DNA from: Bimastos eiseni
Lineage: Eukaryota; Annelida; Clitellata; Crassiclitellata; Lumbricidae
Length of the DNA stretch: 64,000 bases
Assembly (NCBI GenBank): GCA_959347315.1
Contig: OY365808.1
Span: 7,538,947 to 7,602,946, forward strand
Reading direction: 5' to 3'
Every line of letters starts with the position of its first letter. Within the stretch, counting starts at the first letter, position 1. This document shows positions 48,622 to 60,546 of this stretch, piece after piece. The notes under the pieces were generated by a model. It was not told the origin of the DNA. It did no database searches and worked only from the letters and a program-made list of their open reading frames with translations. Made by a program: the position numbers and the translations under genes.

Positions 48622-50416
48622 TCAGAGCCACGCGTAGCGACCACTGGGTTTCGTCGAGCTGCTGCGCAAACTGCGGCCCGTATTCAGTTCACTGCATCTG
48701 GTGTGGCTGTCAGAAGCGCCCCTACTATCACCAGCGTCTATCAGGGTTTCCCTTCTCCGTTGGTCGGCATCGCGACAGCTGTACGCTGACGCCGGTCTTG
48801 ACCAGGCGACGTTGGACCTCGTCCTCCTGTCAGCTCCCGGCTGATCGCTGCCTTGACGGATGGGCGCCTCGAGTACTCCGTTTGACTTGGGTTGTTTAAA
48901 GGCGAAGGCCGCATTGCTTCTCCTTCGTTCCGCCTCTACCGTAAGGTTCTGCAGCCTTTCGAGCCTCAACATCCGCATGATCAGCCTCTCCTCCTTCAGA
49001 CGGTAACATCTGACCGCAGCCTCGAGCTCTCTCCAGCACTTTTCGCTGCGTCCCAGTGCCTGGATATTCAGCGCTCGGGCGGCTGGCGGAAATGCCTCTA
49101 CGAAGGCATAGACGGCTTGCCGGTGATTTCCGCCCTGCCCTATCGTCTTCGGTTTATTGGTGGTGCCCTCTTTTCGACCTCCTCGCCCTCTGCAAGTTGA
49201 ACTCTGCCGTGGTACCGCGTCCTGTGAAGTAACCTCGCATTCTCTTGCGTCACCGGCAGAGGGCGGAGTATTCTTCGTACCAACCCGGATGATGCTAACA
49301 ATGACGTCAGATTTGGCGTCTTTCGCCCTGGGCGTTTGGTTTATATTCTCGGTTGTCTTACTCGTTCCTTTCGAGCAGCTCTTCGGAACGCAGGCAACGC
49401 GTGTTGTTGCATGAGTCTGACTTTTTGGAGTGGACTTGTTCCACTGGACAATGTCATCCCCGTTCGTCGGATTAATGACGCGGCATGACATCTGATGTCG
49501 AAGATGCGTTGACTCATTGAACGTCAGCGCGTGCCTTGATTGTTCACTCGTCCATTCGGCAGGTGGCGTGTTATCGTGTGAAGCGTCGAAAACAATGTCC
49601 GTTGGTTGTATTGCACCTACTTCGGACGTTGGCTCACAACACCCAGTGGGTGACACTGGGCAGCTGGACAGTCTGTATTAATAAAGAGCAACAACAGTAA
49701 TTATTCGACAATGCTGGAAAACATTGTACTGGCTTAGGCTACATCAGTTTTTATCAGTCAAATTATTATTATTGGCCTTGCACTGAGAAACATCCTACTT
49801 TTAACAAATTCACCAATCAAACACACTCTACAGTACATAGAACAAGCTTTATTGGTCTTGGAATTGCTAATTGCTTTAGCAAATTAATAGTAAATTAATG
49901 TAACATATATGCATCAAATAATAATTTAAAATTTAGGATCTTATAACTCTTTTAGGCTTTCAAACTGCTTAGGTTTGTATAAGACATACAAAAATAATAT
50001 AACTAATAATTTCAAATGTTATGTGTATATAGGCCTTCAAGTAACTAATCATTTAAATTGCTTGTGAGTGTGTGTGTGTGTGTGTATGCTCTATAGGCCT
50101 CCATGTATACATGTGGGTAAAAACATTCACATATGCAAATACATAATATTAATATGCCCATGTGCCTGTATAGAATATAATGTTTATGCAGGGCCTAGAT
50201 TGCATAAAGGCCCTTATTAGGCCCGTGGTTTATAGTCCTTTGGGATAAATACATGGGCATAACTTTGTATTGTGACGGTGATGTCCAGTTATCAGCCCTT
50301 AAAAGTGGTGGTGACATGTAGTCATGCTACTGCTGTGCTTCAATAATTTTTTGACATGTTCTTTTAATTTGAAGCATGTTCAGGCAATGACAATAACTTG
50401 CAGTGTTTTCTTGTAC

Positions 50417-50461
<45 letters not shown>

Positions 50462-51144
50462 CACACACATATATATACCCAAATTAATATCACAATGCTG
50501 ATGAAACCTTCATGTTGACTAGCCAATGCTGATGTCTTATGTCGCTAAACTCGATGAAAGAGAGAGGAGAACAGAGAAAAAGGGTGAGAAAGAGGGATGG
50601 AAGGGAGGAGGGATAGTTTACTTACTAAAAAGTAACAAAACTGTTGAGTCCTAGCATTACTTAGACCCAGTATACACACTGAAGCAACCTAAAACTTCAT
50701 TTCTGCAAAATAAGCCCATGCACAATTAATCTGGATTTTTAAACCAAAAGGTCTCTGCACAACCCAGTCTTTGTACCTTTTCTCCATGCAAATTACAATT
50801 AAGTAGGCTAGCCATAGCCAAACAGCAGTTGTCGTGTTTGGTATACATGGCGTAAATCTACAAATATGATGACCTTCCTTCAAATGAGTATGCTGTTTTA
50901 GCTAGAAATACTCGATCTACAAGCAACTGAAAAGTTGTGAAACTGCTCGTAATCACCGATGCTGGGCTGGGAGCGCCTTTCAGTAAATTACCATTGAGTT
51001 GCGCAATATAAGACCTCTGAGTGAATTAATAACTATGACTGTAACTACTTACTTGTTCGTGCGCAGATGGCTATTGGCATTCTGAACTGGCGTCATTTGC
51101 AGCGTCTCCAACGAAACCTCTAACTCCTCGGAACCGCTACTCAT
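48622..51144 (-). CDS. Unrecognised 380-residue protein (2 exons)
   Basis: Exon 1 (51144-51053) opens MSSGSEELEVSLETLQMTPV and ends at the donor AACAA|GTAAGT. Exon 2 (49672-48622) begins after TTTATTAATACAG, completes the split Lys codon and stays open to a TGA at 48622-48624. The total is 1143 nt with matching phases. The N-terminal half is polar and Ser/Thr-rich, with a basic GRGGRKEGTTNKPK patch near residues 193-206. Residues 216-286 (AVYAFVEAFPPAARAL through RLKEERLIMRMLRLERLQNL) look strongly alpha-helical, with coiled-coil character. The C-terminus is basic and low-complexity. There is no signal peptide and no membrane segment, so a cytosolic or nuclear adaptor is plausible. I cannot name a family. 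Support comes from the length, the splice geometry and the acidic/basic domain pattern. The intron (49673-51052) holds only microsatellites and AT-rich sequence. Confidence 0.65.
50421..50456. repeat. (TA)n microsatellite
   Basis: This is an uninterrupted TA run of 18 units inside the single intron of the 380-residue gene, bounded by CCC and GGG. Confidence 0.9.
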
Positions 51145-51617
51145 CGTAAAAACGCTTCACTCGCCATTTCGATGAATGCTATATTCAATGGCAGCTTAAT
51201 CGCTTGACTTAGAGAACCGCAGATTTAAATCCATATTCAAACGACGTGTCCACTTTGAGAGGGAAATTTAAAAGGGAGTTTTACGCCCGATTTGCCAATC
51301 AGTTAAATATGATGCCGACTGCTATAGTGAACATACTACTGTCTCGGTGTTATCAACTAGCATAATTGTTATATTCGTTGTATTAAAATTGGTTTCGGTA
51401 TAAACTAAATCGAACTTAATTTCAAATACAACCAACATACATAGATAACACTGTACCCAGTGAATGTTACGTAATGATTAAACAGCTAGTGACGTAGGCC
51501 TAGTCGTTTTTGACAAACTTCACGAATCGGAATAAGGGTAACGGGTGATCCTCCGAGCGGCCGTCCAAAATTAAAAAATATATATAAAACGTGAACATAA
51601 TGCAGTCTTCTGTTTTA

Positions 51618-51806
51618 GCACGATTCTTTTCGTCAATCCCACTTCTTATTGAACATGATTCTTTTCATCAATTATTCCACCCCTTGTCAAAAACCTTCTC
51701 ATCATTCCCGGTTTCCATTAAAACGCAATCCTATTATCAATCCCGCTTCTAGTTAAACATAATTCTCTTAGCCAATAATTATTCAGCTTCTAGTTAAACA
51801 TAATTA
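51618..51806. repeat. Degenerate tandem repeat, unit about 40 bp
   Basis: About five diverged units share CCCRCTTCTAGTTAAACATAATTCTTTT-like order (for example CAATCCCACTTCTTATTGAAC, CAATCCCGCTTCTAGTTAAAC and CAGCTTCTAGTTAAAC). It is a small minisatellite. Confidence 0.65.
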
Positions 51807-52364
51807 GACCAGATGAAGTACAAAGGTCTTTAAAAGGCTTATAATATGTAGGCCTACAATACATGCATGTAATATTCTGCATGATTGAAACTTTAGCCTT
51901 CAGTGACATTTGCATGCATCTTAAACTACAAACCAAATGTGCAGCATAACGGAAAAACAGTAATAGTCTCATAAACTGAAGCAAGCTCCAATAAAGTTTA
52001 TGGCCAAAATGCCCAAAACTGCTAATATTCATAATTTCATAGCCTATGGTCTTCGTTTATTGGTTTCAAACTGACAGACAACAGTATTATTACAATTATA
52101 GCATGACCGGATAAAGACAAGCTACTACAGAAGTAGAACTTAACTGTACGGCAGCTATGCAAGGCGTTCATCATGCCCTACATTTGATTTAACCAACACC
52201 ACCGCTTAGCGATTGGAAGGACGAGTCAACTTTATGAATATTTTAATTCCTACTGCTGGTAACTCCAACTCGTATCCATTTCGCAACAGCCTCTTGTTGA
52301 GACTGCTTAGCTTTTCAAAACCATGATAAGAGTTAACCTGGTAACAAAAGATTTAACTGCTCAG

Positions 52365-52620
52365 TCCGCTGCATTGGCTTCCAGTAGAATTCAGCGTAAA
52401 ATTTAAACTGGTTCGTCTTATCCACAAAACCTCAGCAGCATTCATGCCTACCTTTAACTACTACCATATCCTTACATTCTGCCATGCGGTCTGGAAGCGG
52501 TCTGGGTATATTGGCTAAACCTCAATGTAGCTATATCATGCAATCCATTTTGCTGCCCCTAGGGAATGGGAACAATTACCAATGTGTGTCTAAATTCAAA
52601 TTCTTTCTCTAGACTATTTC
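52365..52620 (+). mobile_element. CR1/L2-like LINE relic
   Basis: The segment encodes, with frame breaks, LHWLPVEFSVKFKL and a following region ending in a PREWEQLP-like motif. This is the conserved C-terminal block of CR1/L2 LINE reverse transcriptases. It is heavily decayed, with several stops. Related pieces lie at 24135-24450 and 56090-56420. Confidence 0.7.
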
Positions 52621-53410
52621 TCATTGGTTTTCAATAATTTGAGCATCTAGCAGCTCTATATCTGGCAACCTACTTACTAACCGCATCTCAAGTTCACATT
52701 TCTGCATGCTGCAAAAAGTTGCCATGATAATAATAATACAGATAATAACAATAAGATAAATTTGTAACATGTTAGCACAAACATACATGATCAACAGGTT
52801 AATCAACATTGAACATTTTGAAAAAAACAATAGCAAGTTCTTGAAACGTTTAGTTTTGTAATCATAATCTCCAAACTTCGAAAGCCACATGAAAGCCATG
52901 CTTACTCACGAGAGCCGCATTTAACCACAGTACGATAAACCACTGAGGTTAGTTATTTCTAGAAGCAATAGTAAACAAGGAAGTCATAAATAATTAACAT
53001 ACTAAATACTTGTATAATACTAAATCATAAATATGTTAATAAATTACTACATTAAATGCCAATCCACAACAAAACATACAACCAAGTATTACAATAATAA
53101 TCAGATACACTTGTCATTTGTGAATTTCTGTTGAAATTGAATGTTACAAACATTTTCAGTATGTCTAATATACCTGTGTTTTAAATACTCAAAGCATTTA
53201 TTCATAAACATAATTATACTTGTAATTTTAACTCATAAGTGAACAGTAATTCAAAGCATTGCAAAAAATTAACTTGCTTCAACAAGTAAACACAATAGAG
53301 CTTGACCCAAATATAATTATCAGCTCTACTAACACATGAAGAGGAAAAACTTGAACTTTGAATTCAGTAGATAACTCAGAGGGGCCTCTGCCAACTAGGG
53401 GAAAGGCCTC

Positions 53411-53496
53411 CTGAAGTTGCAGTTTAACGACACTGTGTGATAACATAGATCATTAGCGTCGCTCTCTTCCCTTATCCATGTTCGGGACTGGCACTA
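53411..53496 (-). repeat. Interspersed repeat tail (RTE-like), copy 3
   Basis: On the minus strand this reads AGTGCCAGTCCCGAACATGG, then GCGACGCTAATG and CACAGTGTCGTTAAA. It matches the family at 46412-46495 in inverse orientation. Confidence 0.6.
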
Positions 53497-53819
53497 CTGG
53501 ACTGCAAGCAGTGGAGGAGTTCAGAGCCTCCTAATTGCTGGCTAGCTACAGGAATGATCATAAACAATTTAATAGACATTACATGGTTCAATATATATGC
53601 TTCACATCTGGCATGCCAGAGTTAACAAATTATAGTGCTACTATCTATTAAATAAGATCTCATTTTAAGCATAAAGTTAGTTATATAACTGAATTATCTA
53701 ATAAACCACCTGTACAAATATTAGAGATCTATAATTTACCATAGCAGAGACACTGATGAAAGGACCTTGCTTCAATTTGTCCATACACGGTTTCTAAATA
53801 AATATTATTTTGAGGAAAT

Positions 53820-53990
53820 TCTTGTTATCTACAAATTAACATATCTCCTTTGAATTCAATTCAATCAAATATCAAAAATATATTTTTGTGGCATGTACAG
53901 TTTTAAGTTTTAAGCTTTCATTTCACCTACAAAAAGATTAACAACACATCCTGAATAGGCGAAAACAGCACAGAAAACATTCACATTAAA
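53820..53990. repeat. Diverged direct repeat, distal copy
   Basis: The order TTGAATTCAATT, CATGTACAGTTT, TCATTTCACCTA and GAAAACAGCACAGAAAAC recurs in the same orientation at 55385-55565. The two copies bracket the last exon of the FoxM-like gene. Divergence is considerable, and a shared transposon family is as likely as a local duplication. Confidence 0.7.
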
Positions 53991-54133
53991 AATAACTAAC
54001 AGTTCTAGTCTTCTTAATAACTACTAACAATAACATTAATTTCCTATAAAGCCTAAACACCCAGTACATGTTCCTACAATGAACTGAAGCCAGTCTAAGA
54101 TGCCAGGTTAGAAGAGGAAGATGTTGCTGATGC

Positions 54134-57100
54134 TTAGTTAAAGGGGAAGAAGTTGGTAATGAAGTCTGAATCTACATACTCTGCTTGCTCATGTACCTCA
54201 TCGCCAAGAAGGCTGCAGAAAGTGCGATTGTCTAGATTAATATCAGCACACGAGGCACGACCACTCAAACAATCCAACAAAAATTTCGTAATAACTGGGG
54301 TCGTATAAGGTGTTGTGTCTGCCAGATGACACGGTGTAACAGCACCACCGCGCACACTATCGAGGAGTCCACCAACAGCCCAAGCACTATCCAGGCCACT
54401 TGGTGTGAGAAGCAGGTTGGGATTTGATGAAATTGGTGATAGATCATTAATTGGAGACACCCATGAAAGATATGGAAATGCTCCGCCAGAGGTCTTGAAT
54501 GGTGTGAACAGCATATGGTTAATGTCTTCCTCATCTTTCGGCGTATGCAAGGCATCCTCCTTATTTGGAGTCTTGACCAAACAAATTGCTATGCTCTTTG
54601 TTGCATCTCCCAAATCGCATTCACTGGTCAAAGGAATGTGACCATCACAGACTGCAGATTCTGCATTCTCATTGAGCTCATCCACTTCTGTTGCAGTTCG
54701 CAAAACTCTCAAGTCCTGCTTTCGACGGTGATGCCTGTAGAGTTTCGGCTTCGGAAGGCCGTGGGACTTTGCAGCACTGGTTCTTCGATCAGACCAGCAA
54801 AGAAGTTCACTGGCACATGTAACGGTTGCGGGTATTTCTGAAGTCGAGTCGGCCAATGTATCGGACATTTCCCTCCTTAGAAATGGCGTTTCTTTGTCAC
54901 CCACACTATAGCATAACTGCTTGACATCTCTAACATAACTCTGATCCACAATGGACGAATCAGCCGTGACGTGTTGCAGCGTCGTAACATCACCAACTGA
55001 TGACCAAGTGAGCTCTCTATCCATCGAGTACCTCTGCTTCCTATTCAGAGATCTAATCTCAGAAGCTGAACCTCGCTTTCTCGACGGCGGATTAGTTAGG
55101 ATAAGAGTTTGGTTCTGTTCAATGGTTTCCTCGTAAGGCATTATGCTGACATCTGGAAAAATATTGACAATCATTCATAATTAATTTACGACTTAATGTT
55201 CTCCGGGTGACCTGGCTTTAAAAAATGGAAATGCATTTCATTCACACCTATTCTGGCCCTCCATCTGGTTTCGCTAACCTCTCACATTGATTTTTTATCC
55301 ATCCTATCTGGTAGACTGCTGACATCGACTATTTTCATTCTGTTATATTCTAATTACCTAAACATACATCACGCTGATGAAATTCATTTTAACAACTAAT
55401 TAACAATCTTCCTTGAATTCAATTTAATCTAATTCAAATATAAACAAATTTATTTTTATGACATGTATAGTTTAAACTATCAAGCTCTCATTTCACCTAT
55501 AAACAGATAACTCACTGTGAATATTTGTAGGGTGAAAACAGCACAGAAAACTTTCACATTCTATTTCAAGTATCTCTTTCAAAGTAGTCACCAATTGATA
55601 ACTTCTTGGTGCTCTATGCAATAACATGTTATTGGTGCTAAAAATCCAGGGTTCATCTTTCTGTTGCAATTGAACTGTATAAGGTGTTTACCATTTTGCA
55701 ATGAAAATTCAAGTCCAGTAGATGTTACGGCTGAAATAGGTTGCAAGAACGAACCAACTGTTATTTCAGTAGAATCTGTAGCAGACATTAGAAAACCACC
55801 TATAGATATGGATCCATTTTATATGCAGGCATTTAATATTTGCGTAAAAGCCCTACATTAGCTGAATATCCTCTAATTATGGAATTCCTGGAGCCTTTGC
55901 ACACAGCGATATAAAAAGCGCATCAGAAACCTGGACTAAGGAATGACCCAGACTAAACTCAAGCCAATAAATATTCATGAAGTGTGGAAGAAACACTGCA
56001 TAATTAATATTATTCGAGTATAGAGATCCTTTGAAAGAATTGAAAACAGTGTTTGTCCAATGGAAACTGTTTGCAAAAACACTCAAATGTTTTCACAAAA
56101 GTTCCTCAGCCGTACTTCATCAGCTGTATTGGCTTCCTGTTGAATTCAGAATAAAATTTAAATTTACCTGTTTGACCTACAAATCCCTAAGCTCAGCTAC
56201 CACGTCTTCATGTGCTACTAACTCCTGACATCCCCATTCGTTGCCTGCGATCATCAAGATCTTTTATCTGAGCAATAATGCAGACGAGTGATGGCTCTTT
56301 TGCATTCCATGACTCTGCTCTTAAGGAATGGGAATCAACCGTCACTCTCTCTCTCTCTACATAACTCAAATTAATTTCCTTCCCTCAAAATGAGGTGCAA
56401 ACCTCACTATTTATCCTTAGCTTTCCAGGATTTGGAAATCTAATTGCATCTTCTCCTGGCGACTGACTATCCGCACCTCAGATTCACATTTTGGTGTGAC
56501 CTAGTGTGTGTTACAAATTTTAAAAATCTATACATATAAAGAAGAAAAGTATGTATGTAACTATTTAAGCATGTTCCACAAAAACTTTTGATCAACTCGA
56601 GCGATTGCTCACAAATTTTGTAAGAACACTATTCAGCAGGCCACAAAAAACAGGGAGATTCTTTACAGTGTTACCCCTTCCCCATGTTCGCCAATAAGGA
56701 GGCATTTACAATATGTGCAATTACCTGCAATACCTGCCAAAAGAAATTACAAATTCAAAATTACGAAGTCCTTGCCTCACTCATGGCCAGTTGTATGTGG
56801 CATGCTCAAGAGTAGGAACTTCAAAATATTTGTATGTTTTAGCTCCAGGAGGAAAAAAAAAGTGGTTCAACCTGGGCAAAGCCGGGTGCTTAAGTAAGTA
56901 AGTAAATAAATAACAGTATACACTGGGGTATACAATAACTATGTTCAAAATACCTTGCGACATTCTTGTGTCATTTTCTCCAATGTTTAACTTCATGGAG
57001 CCATGCGCATCCCGTTTCTCAGATATTCTGTCTACATCGAGTGTCCAGTATGCGCTGCCTGACCGTCCATTATGTCCAGTTTTCTTACGTACAAAGATAT

Positions 57101-60100
57101 CACTAAGTGACAAGCTGTGTCGAATGGAGTTCTACAAATTACAGTTACCACACTTATAATATCATCTACATAAATAAAACAATTTAGGTAGCAGAGAGTT
57201 CATAAACATTTTGAAGCAATTATTGCTCAAAAAGTGTCTGAAGACACAACTAAAAATTATTTCATAACAATATTCTAAAAGATACCAACGACAAACAACA
57301 TAATATAATAATATGATTTCTTCTACTTGTTCCCAGCCTTCTTCAAGCGGGTTCAAATGTTCCACATTGCCACTCCTCTCTCCTCTTCGCTTCCTCTTTA
57401 AGTCTCTTGTAGCCTTCTGGCATCATATAGTCCAGCACCATTCATCTTGGTCTTCCTTTTCCTCATTTTTGTTCCATTTTTCCTTCTATGATAGTTTTCC
57501 TTATTGAGTTACCTCTTAGCACATGCCCTATCCATCTCCTTTGTCTCTGTCTTATCGTGCATAGTAGGGTTCTTTTTCTAACATGATTGCTCACTTCAAA
57601 TACCTTTAGCCAGCTTTGACATGCCGAAAACTTTAATGTCCAAAACTATTACGTTTTTTAATTGATAAATACTCTATCTCCTACTCAATTTTGTGATTGG
57701 ATATCAGTCTGATTTCACCTCATGCCAGCTAAAATGTTTGTACAACACCGAATCCTTCAGATCTAATTATGTCATTTGATATGATGTAGCATTCATGAAT
57801 AATGTGAAACCCTGCAATTCACATTTACCTTTTGTGTTTAGCATATTACTAAACGGGACATAGGTAATGTAAAATTTCATTTGATTGTGTTATTAACTTT
57901 AAACAGACAAACCTTCCATCCTGGATTTTTGTGGTATTTATAGTAAGAAAACCGGTTTTCGACCCATTCGTAGATCTCCCGCAGGGTCATCCTTCGATCC
58001 AACTTGGAGCAAAGCGCCATCTGGATGAGTTGGACGTACGAATATGGCGGCCGCTTGTCTTTTTCATTGTCATCCTTGTTACCCTGTTACAACATCGGAA
58101 AAAACTTATTCCTAGGTAAAGATGATGCAGCAATTATGTTCACATGAAAAAGAATCATCATATATTCCTCTCAAGAATTGTACTTAAGGTATGCTGTTAT
58201 TATGAAAATTAGAAACTCTTTTATAGCATAATCTGAAGATACTTACAAACATCCTAATGATGGTGCCCTGAACCCCATAGCAGCATGACATCAAAGAAGT
58301 TGCTTTGGAAGTTGATTCTCAGCAAAATAACCCACATATTAAATATCCACAAAATTTCACATACACTTCTACGCGCATTCGTATAAATAAATGTATGAAT
58401 GTATAGCATATATACAATATAGACATACTCGTGTGCATATATATATCACTATGTGCAGAATCTGATGTCAGAGATTGGTGTAAACTGGGTGTGCAATAGC
58501 TGAATCAGATAGAAATAAGTGAAGAAAGACGATGAGAAATATGAGCTACATCAACAGATGATGACGAGCAGATGTACCCTGTACAGAAAGAAGCAAGAAA
58601 AGATACTTTGAAACTTGAAGTGCAATGATTACTGACAGGACTAATTACAAACAAGTGGAAGTAGCTAACTGTAAACAAGCAAGAACCAATAATGAAAAGA
58701 AGTGGGCTTGAATACATTGTACACTACTAAACAAGTGAGCGTGATATGAAGATATTGCCCATGTCACTGTGGAATGGCTCTCCCATTACCTTGTATGCAG
58801 ATAAGTGGTTCTCAACGAGGCACAACGGTTGCATTGTTCCTGACAGCACATTGCTCGAATTACACATGTTAACCGGTGGTTGTATGTGGCCAACATCTGT
58901 ACCAAAACACATTAGCAGATAAATTTTTCGTTTAATTAAGACAAAATCACAAGCTAATTGTTGATCTGGTTGATAATGTCTCCGAAAATTAATGTCTAAT
59001 CATGCAAGAAACTCTTCTTCTCTGCATATTATGAGCCCATCAAGACTAATGATTTCCACTTATGAACTAATTTATTTGCAGACAGACAAAGTTAAAGAGG
59101 TACAATACATGGTAGAAATACCACCTGGGAAGCAAATGTGAGTGCTGCACTGAGCTGGGCCTGTGTCCATGACATTTGCAACAGTTTCTAGTCACCAAAA
59201 GTGTAATTAATCAAGGCTTCTCTACATCATGCAGCGCAACATAATCATTACTTTCTTCTAAATAATAGGAATAGAATAAGTCAAAATCTTTGAGAAATTG
59301 CACCAAACAATGAATTATAATAAACAAATATTTTTGCATCACAGACACTAAGCAGAATGTGAAAGCATTGATTGTTTGCTTGTGATATCAAATATTCCGA
59401 TTTACTTGCTAAGAAAAAGGTAGAAACATTTGAAATGCATGTAGTATAAGTCATCGAAAGACGGAGCAATTCTCAACGTTAATGACAACCACCAGACCAA
59501 TGTACTTTGTTCGTTAGTAGCAAAACAATTGAAGAATCAGGATTTTAGTATAAATTATTTTGTGCCAAAGACAGAAAAATTGTTTTACCATGTTTAACTT
59601 GTTCTGGAAACCTTTTGTGGACAATATTAATTCCACCATCATGTTCGAGCTTTTCTCTTTCTTTAACCGTTCTCCTAGACAGGTATGAACCACTGCACTC
59701 CTTGGCGCCAGGATACCCATTGTTCTTTGAACCCATGATTTGGTTCTTCACAGGTTTAAGTTCAGTTTGGTCAGGTGAAGCCAGCTTCACTGACAACAAC
59801 TGAGAATTGAAATAGCAGTCGGCGCTAACATTTTCTAAATCCATGGTGCTAACCTGCAATCGGTCTCCTCTACCAACAGGACTTGGTGTTCGAAACTCTG
59901 AACAGGATAAATGATATGGTGGAGAATCAAGTTCTCGGCGGAAACTTTCTTCCAGGATGATCGGCTCCCGTGATTTGAGTGCTGCCTTCTGATGCGGTAG
60001 CTGGTCTGGATCAGAGACTTCCTTCAGCAACTCCTCTGGTTTTTGTCCACCTGTTCTGATGCTGATTATTTCAACAATGGTCTCTTCCTGTGCACTATCA

Positions 60101-60546
60101 GCTATCTCGCCAGCCGCCCTCTGATTCAGAGAAGCCATGATTTCATCCATGGCTTTTGCAGTTATTGCCTTTGGATCATCATTTGGTTGTAAAACTAGAA
60201 CTTTCTTGATCACATTCCCAGACAGAAGCGAGTTAGATTTAGTTAAATCCAAGGCAGCAGGTTGCAGAGAAGAGTTCTGCACCATTGGCTCTGACAATTG
60301 TTTGTGATACAAATTAAATCTATCGCCTTTTTTGTCGTTATTCACATCAACCTTTTGCATTTCTGGTGCTGATAATTGCTGGTAATTTGGAGATACAACA
60401 TTTATTTGCAAAACATATTCTTGATCAACGGCATCTAGCAGAAAATTTGATTCTGTATCGATCTCAATTTCCTCTATTACGATTTCTGACTGGTCGGACT
60501 TCACTGAATCTAGGTAGATATTACCAACTTCCATGATGCAAACCAT
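54134..60546 (-). CDS. FOXM1: FoxM-type forkhead transcription factor (5 exons)
   Basis: FoxM factors drive G2/M genes. Exons on the minus strand are 60546-59589, 58896-58790, 58083-57913, 57131-56954 and 55152-54134, totalling 2433 nt (810 aa) with consistent phases. The forkhead domain (residues about 366-450) is split between exons 3 and 4 and contains RPPYSYVQLIQMAL, RMTLREIYEWVE, NPGWK, NSIRHSLSLSDIFVRK and YWTLD. The PGWKNSIRH.LSL.D.FVR run is closest, from memory, to FoxM. The N-terminus has VLVLQPNDDPKAITAKAMDE, reminiscent of the conserved N-terminal FoxM1 segment. The C-terminal exon has TP-rich stretches (FTPFKTSGG, LTPSGLD) and an acidic, hydrophobic end (EYVDSDFITNFFPFN) like a transactivation domain. 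The start could be the ATG at 60546 or that at 60534 (MEVGNIY). A 36-nt in-frame candidate exon lies in intron 1. FoxM is the best assignment; another Fox class is not excluded. Confidence 0.82.
55385..55565. repeat. Diverged direct repeat, proximal copy
   Basis: This is the partner of 53820-53990. It shows TTGAATTCAATTTAATC, GACATGTATAGTTTAAAC, TCATTTCACCTATAAACAG and GTGAAAACAGCACAGAAAAC. It lies in the last intron of the FoxM-like gene. Confidence 0.7.
56090..56420 (+). mobile_element. CR1/L2-like LINE relic in FoxM-like intron 4
   Basis: The plus strand encodes LHQLYWLPVEFRIKFKFTCL and LTYKSLS, the same LINE C-terminal block as at 52365-52620, then a decayed segment with HDSALKEWES-like coding. 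It lies antisense to the host gene. Confidence 0.75.

Larger units (their letters stand above)
51145..54133. other. Intergenic region between the 380-residue and FoxM-like genes
   Basis: This contains the 5' flank of the 380-residue gene, a degenerate tandem repeat, a LINE relic, an inverted RTE-like tail and the 3' flank of the FoxM-like gene. Apart from those entries I see nothing coding. The last TAGGCCTA before a 10-kb gap is near 51849. Confidence 0.5.

Noticed and set aside
48565..49414. Plus-strand open frames opposite the 380-residue gene
   Set aside because: The minus-strand frame is three to four times longer and joins a phased upstream exon. The plus-strand frames have no such support.
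50411..50468. Hairpin arms around the TA run at 50421-50456
   Set aside because: Only CCC/GGG is complementary next to the run. The outer bases match in composition but not in order.
54405..55136. Plus-strand open frames opposite the last FoxM-like exon
   Set aside because: They are shadows of the minus-strand coding exon, which has consistent splice phase and transactivation-domain character.
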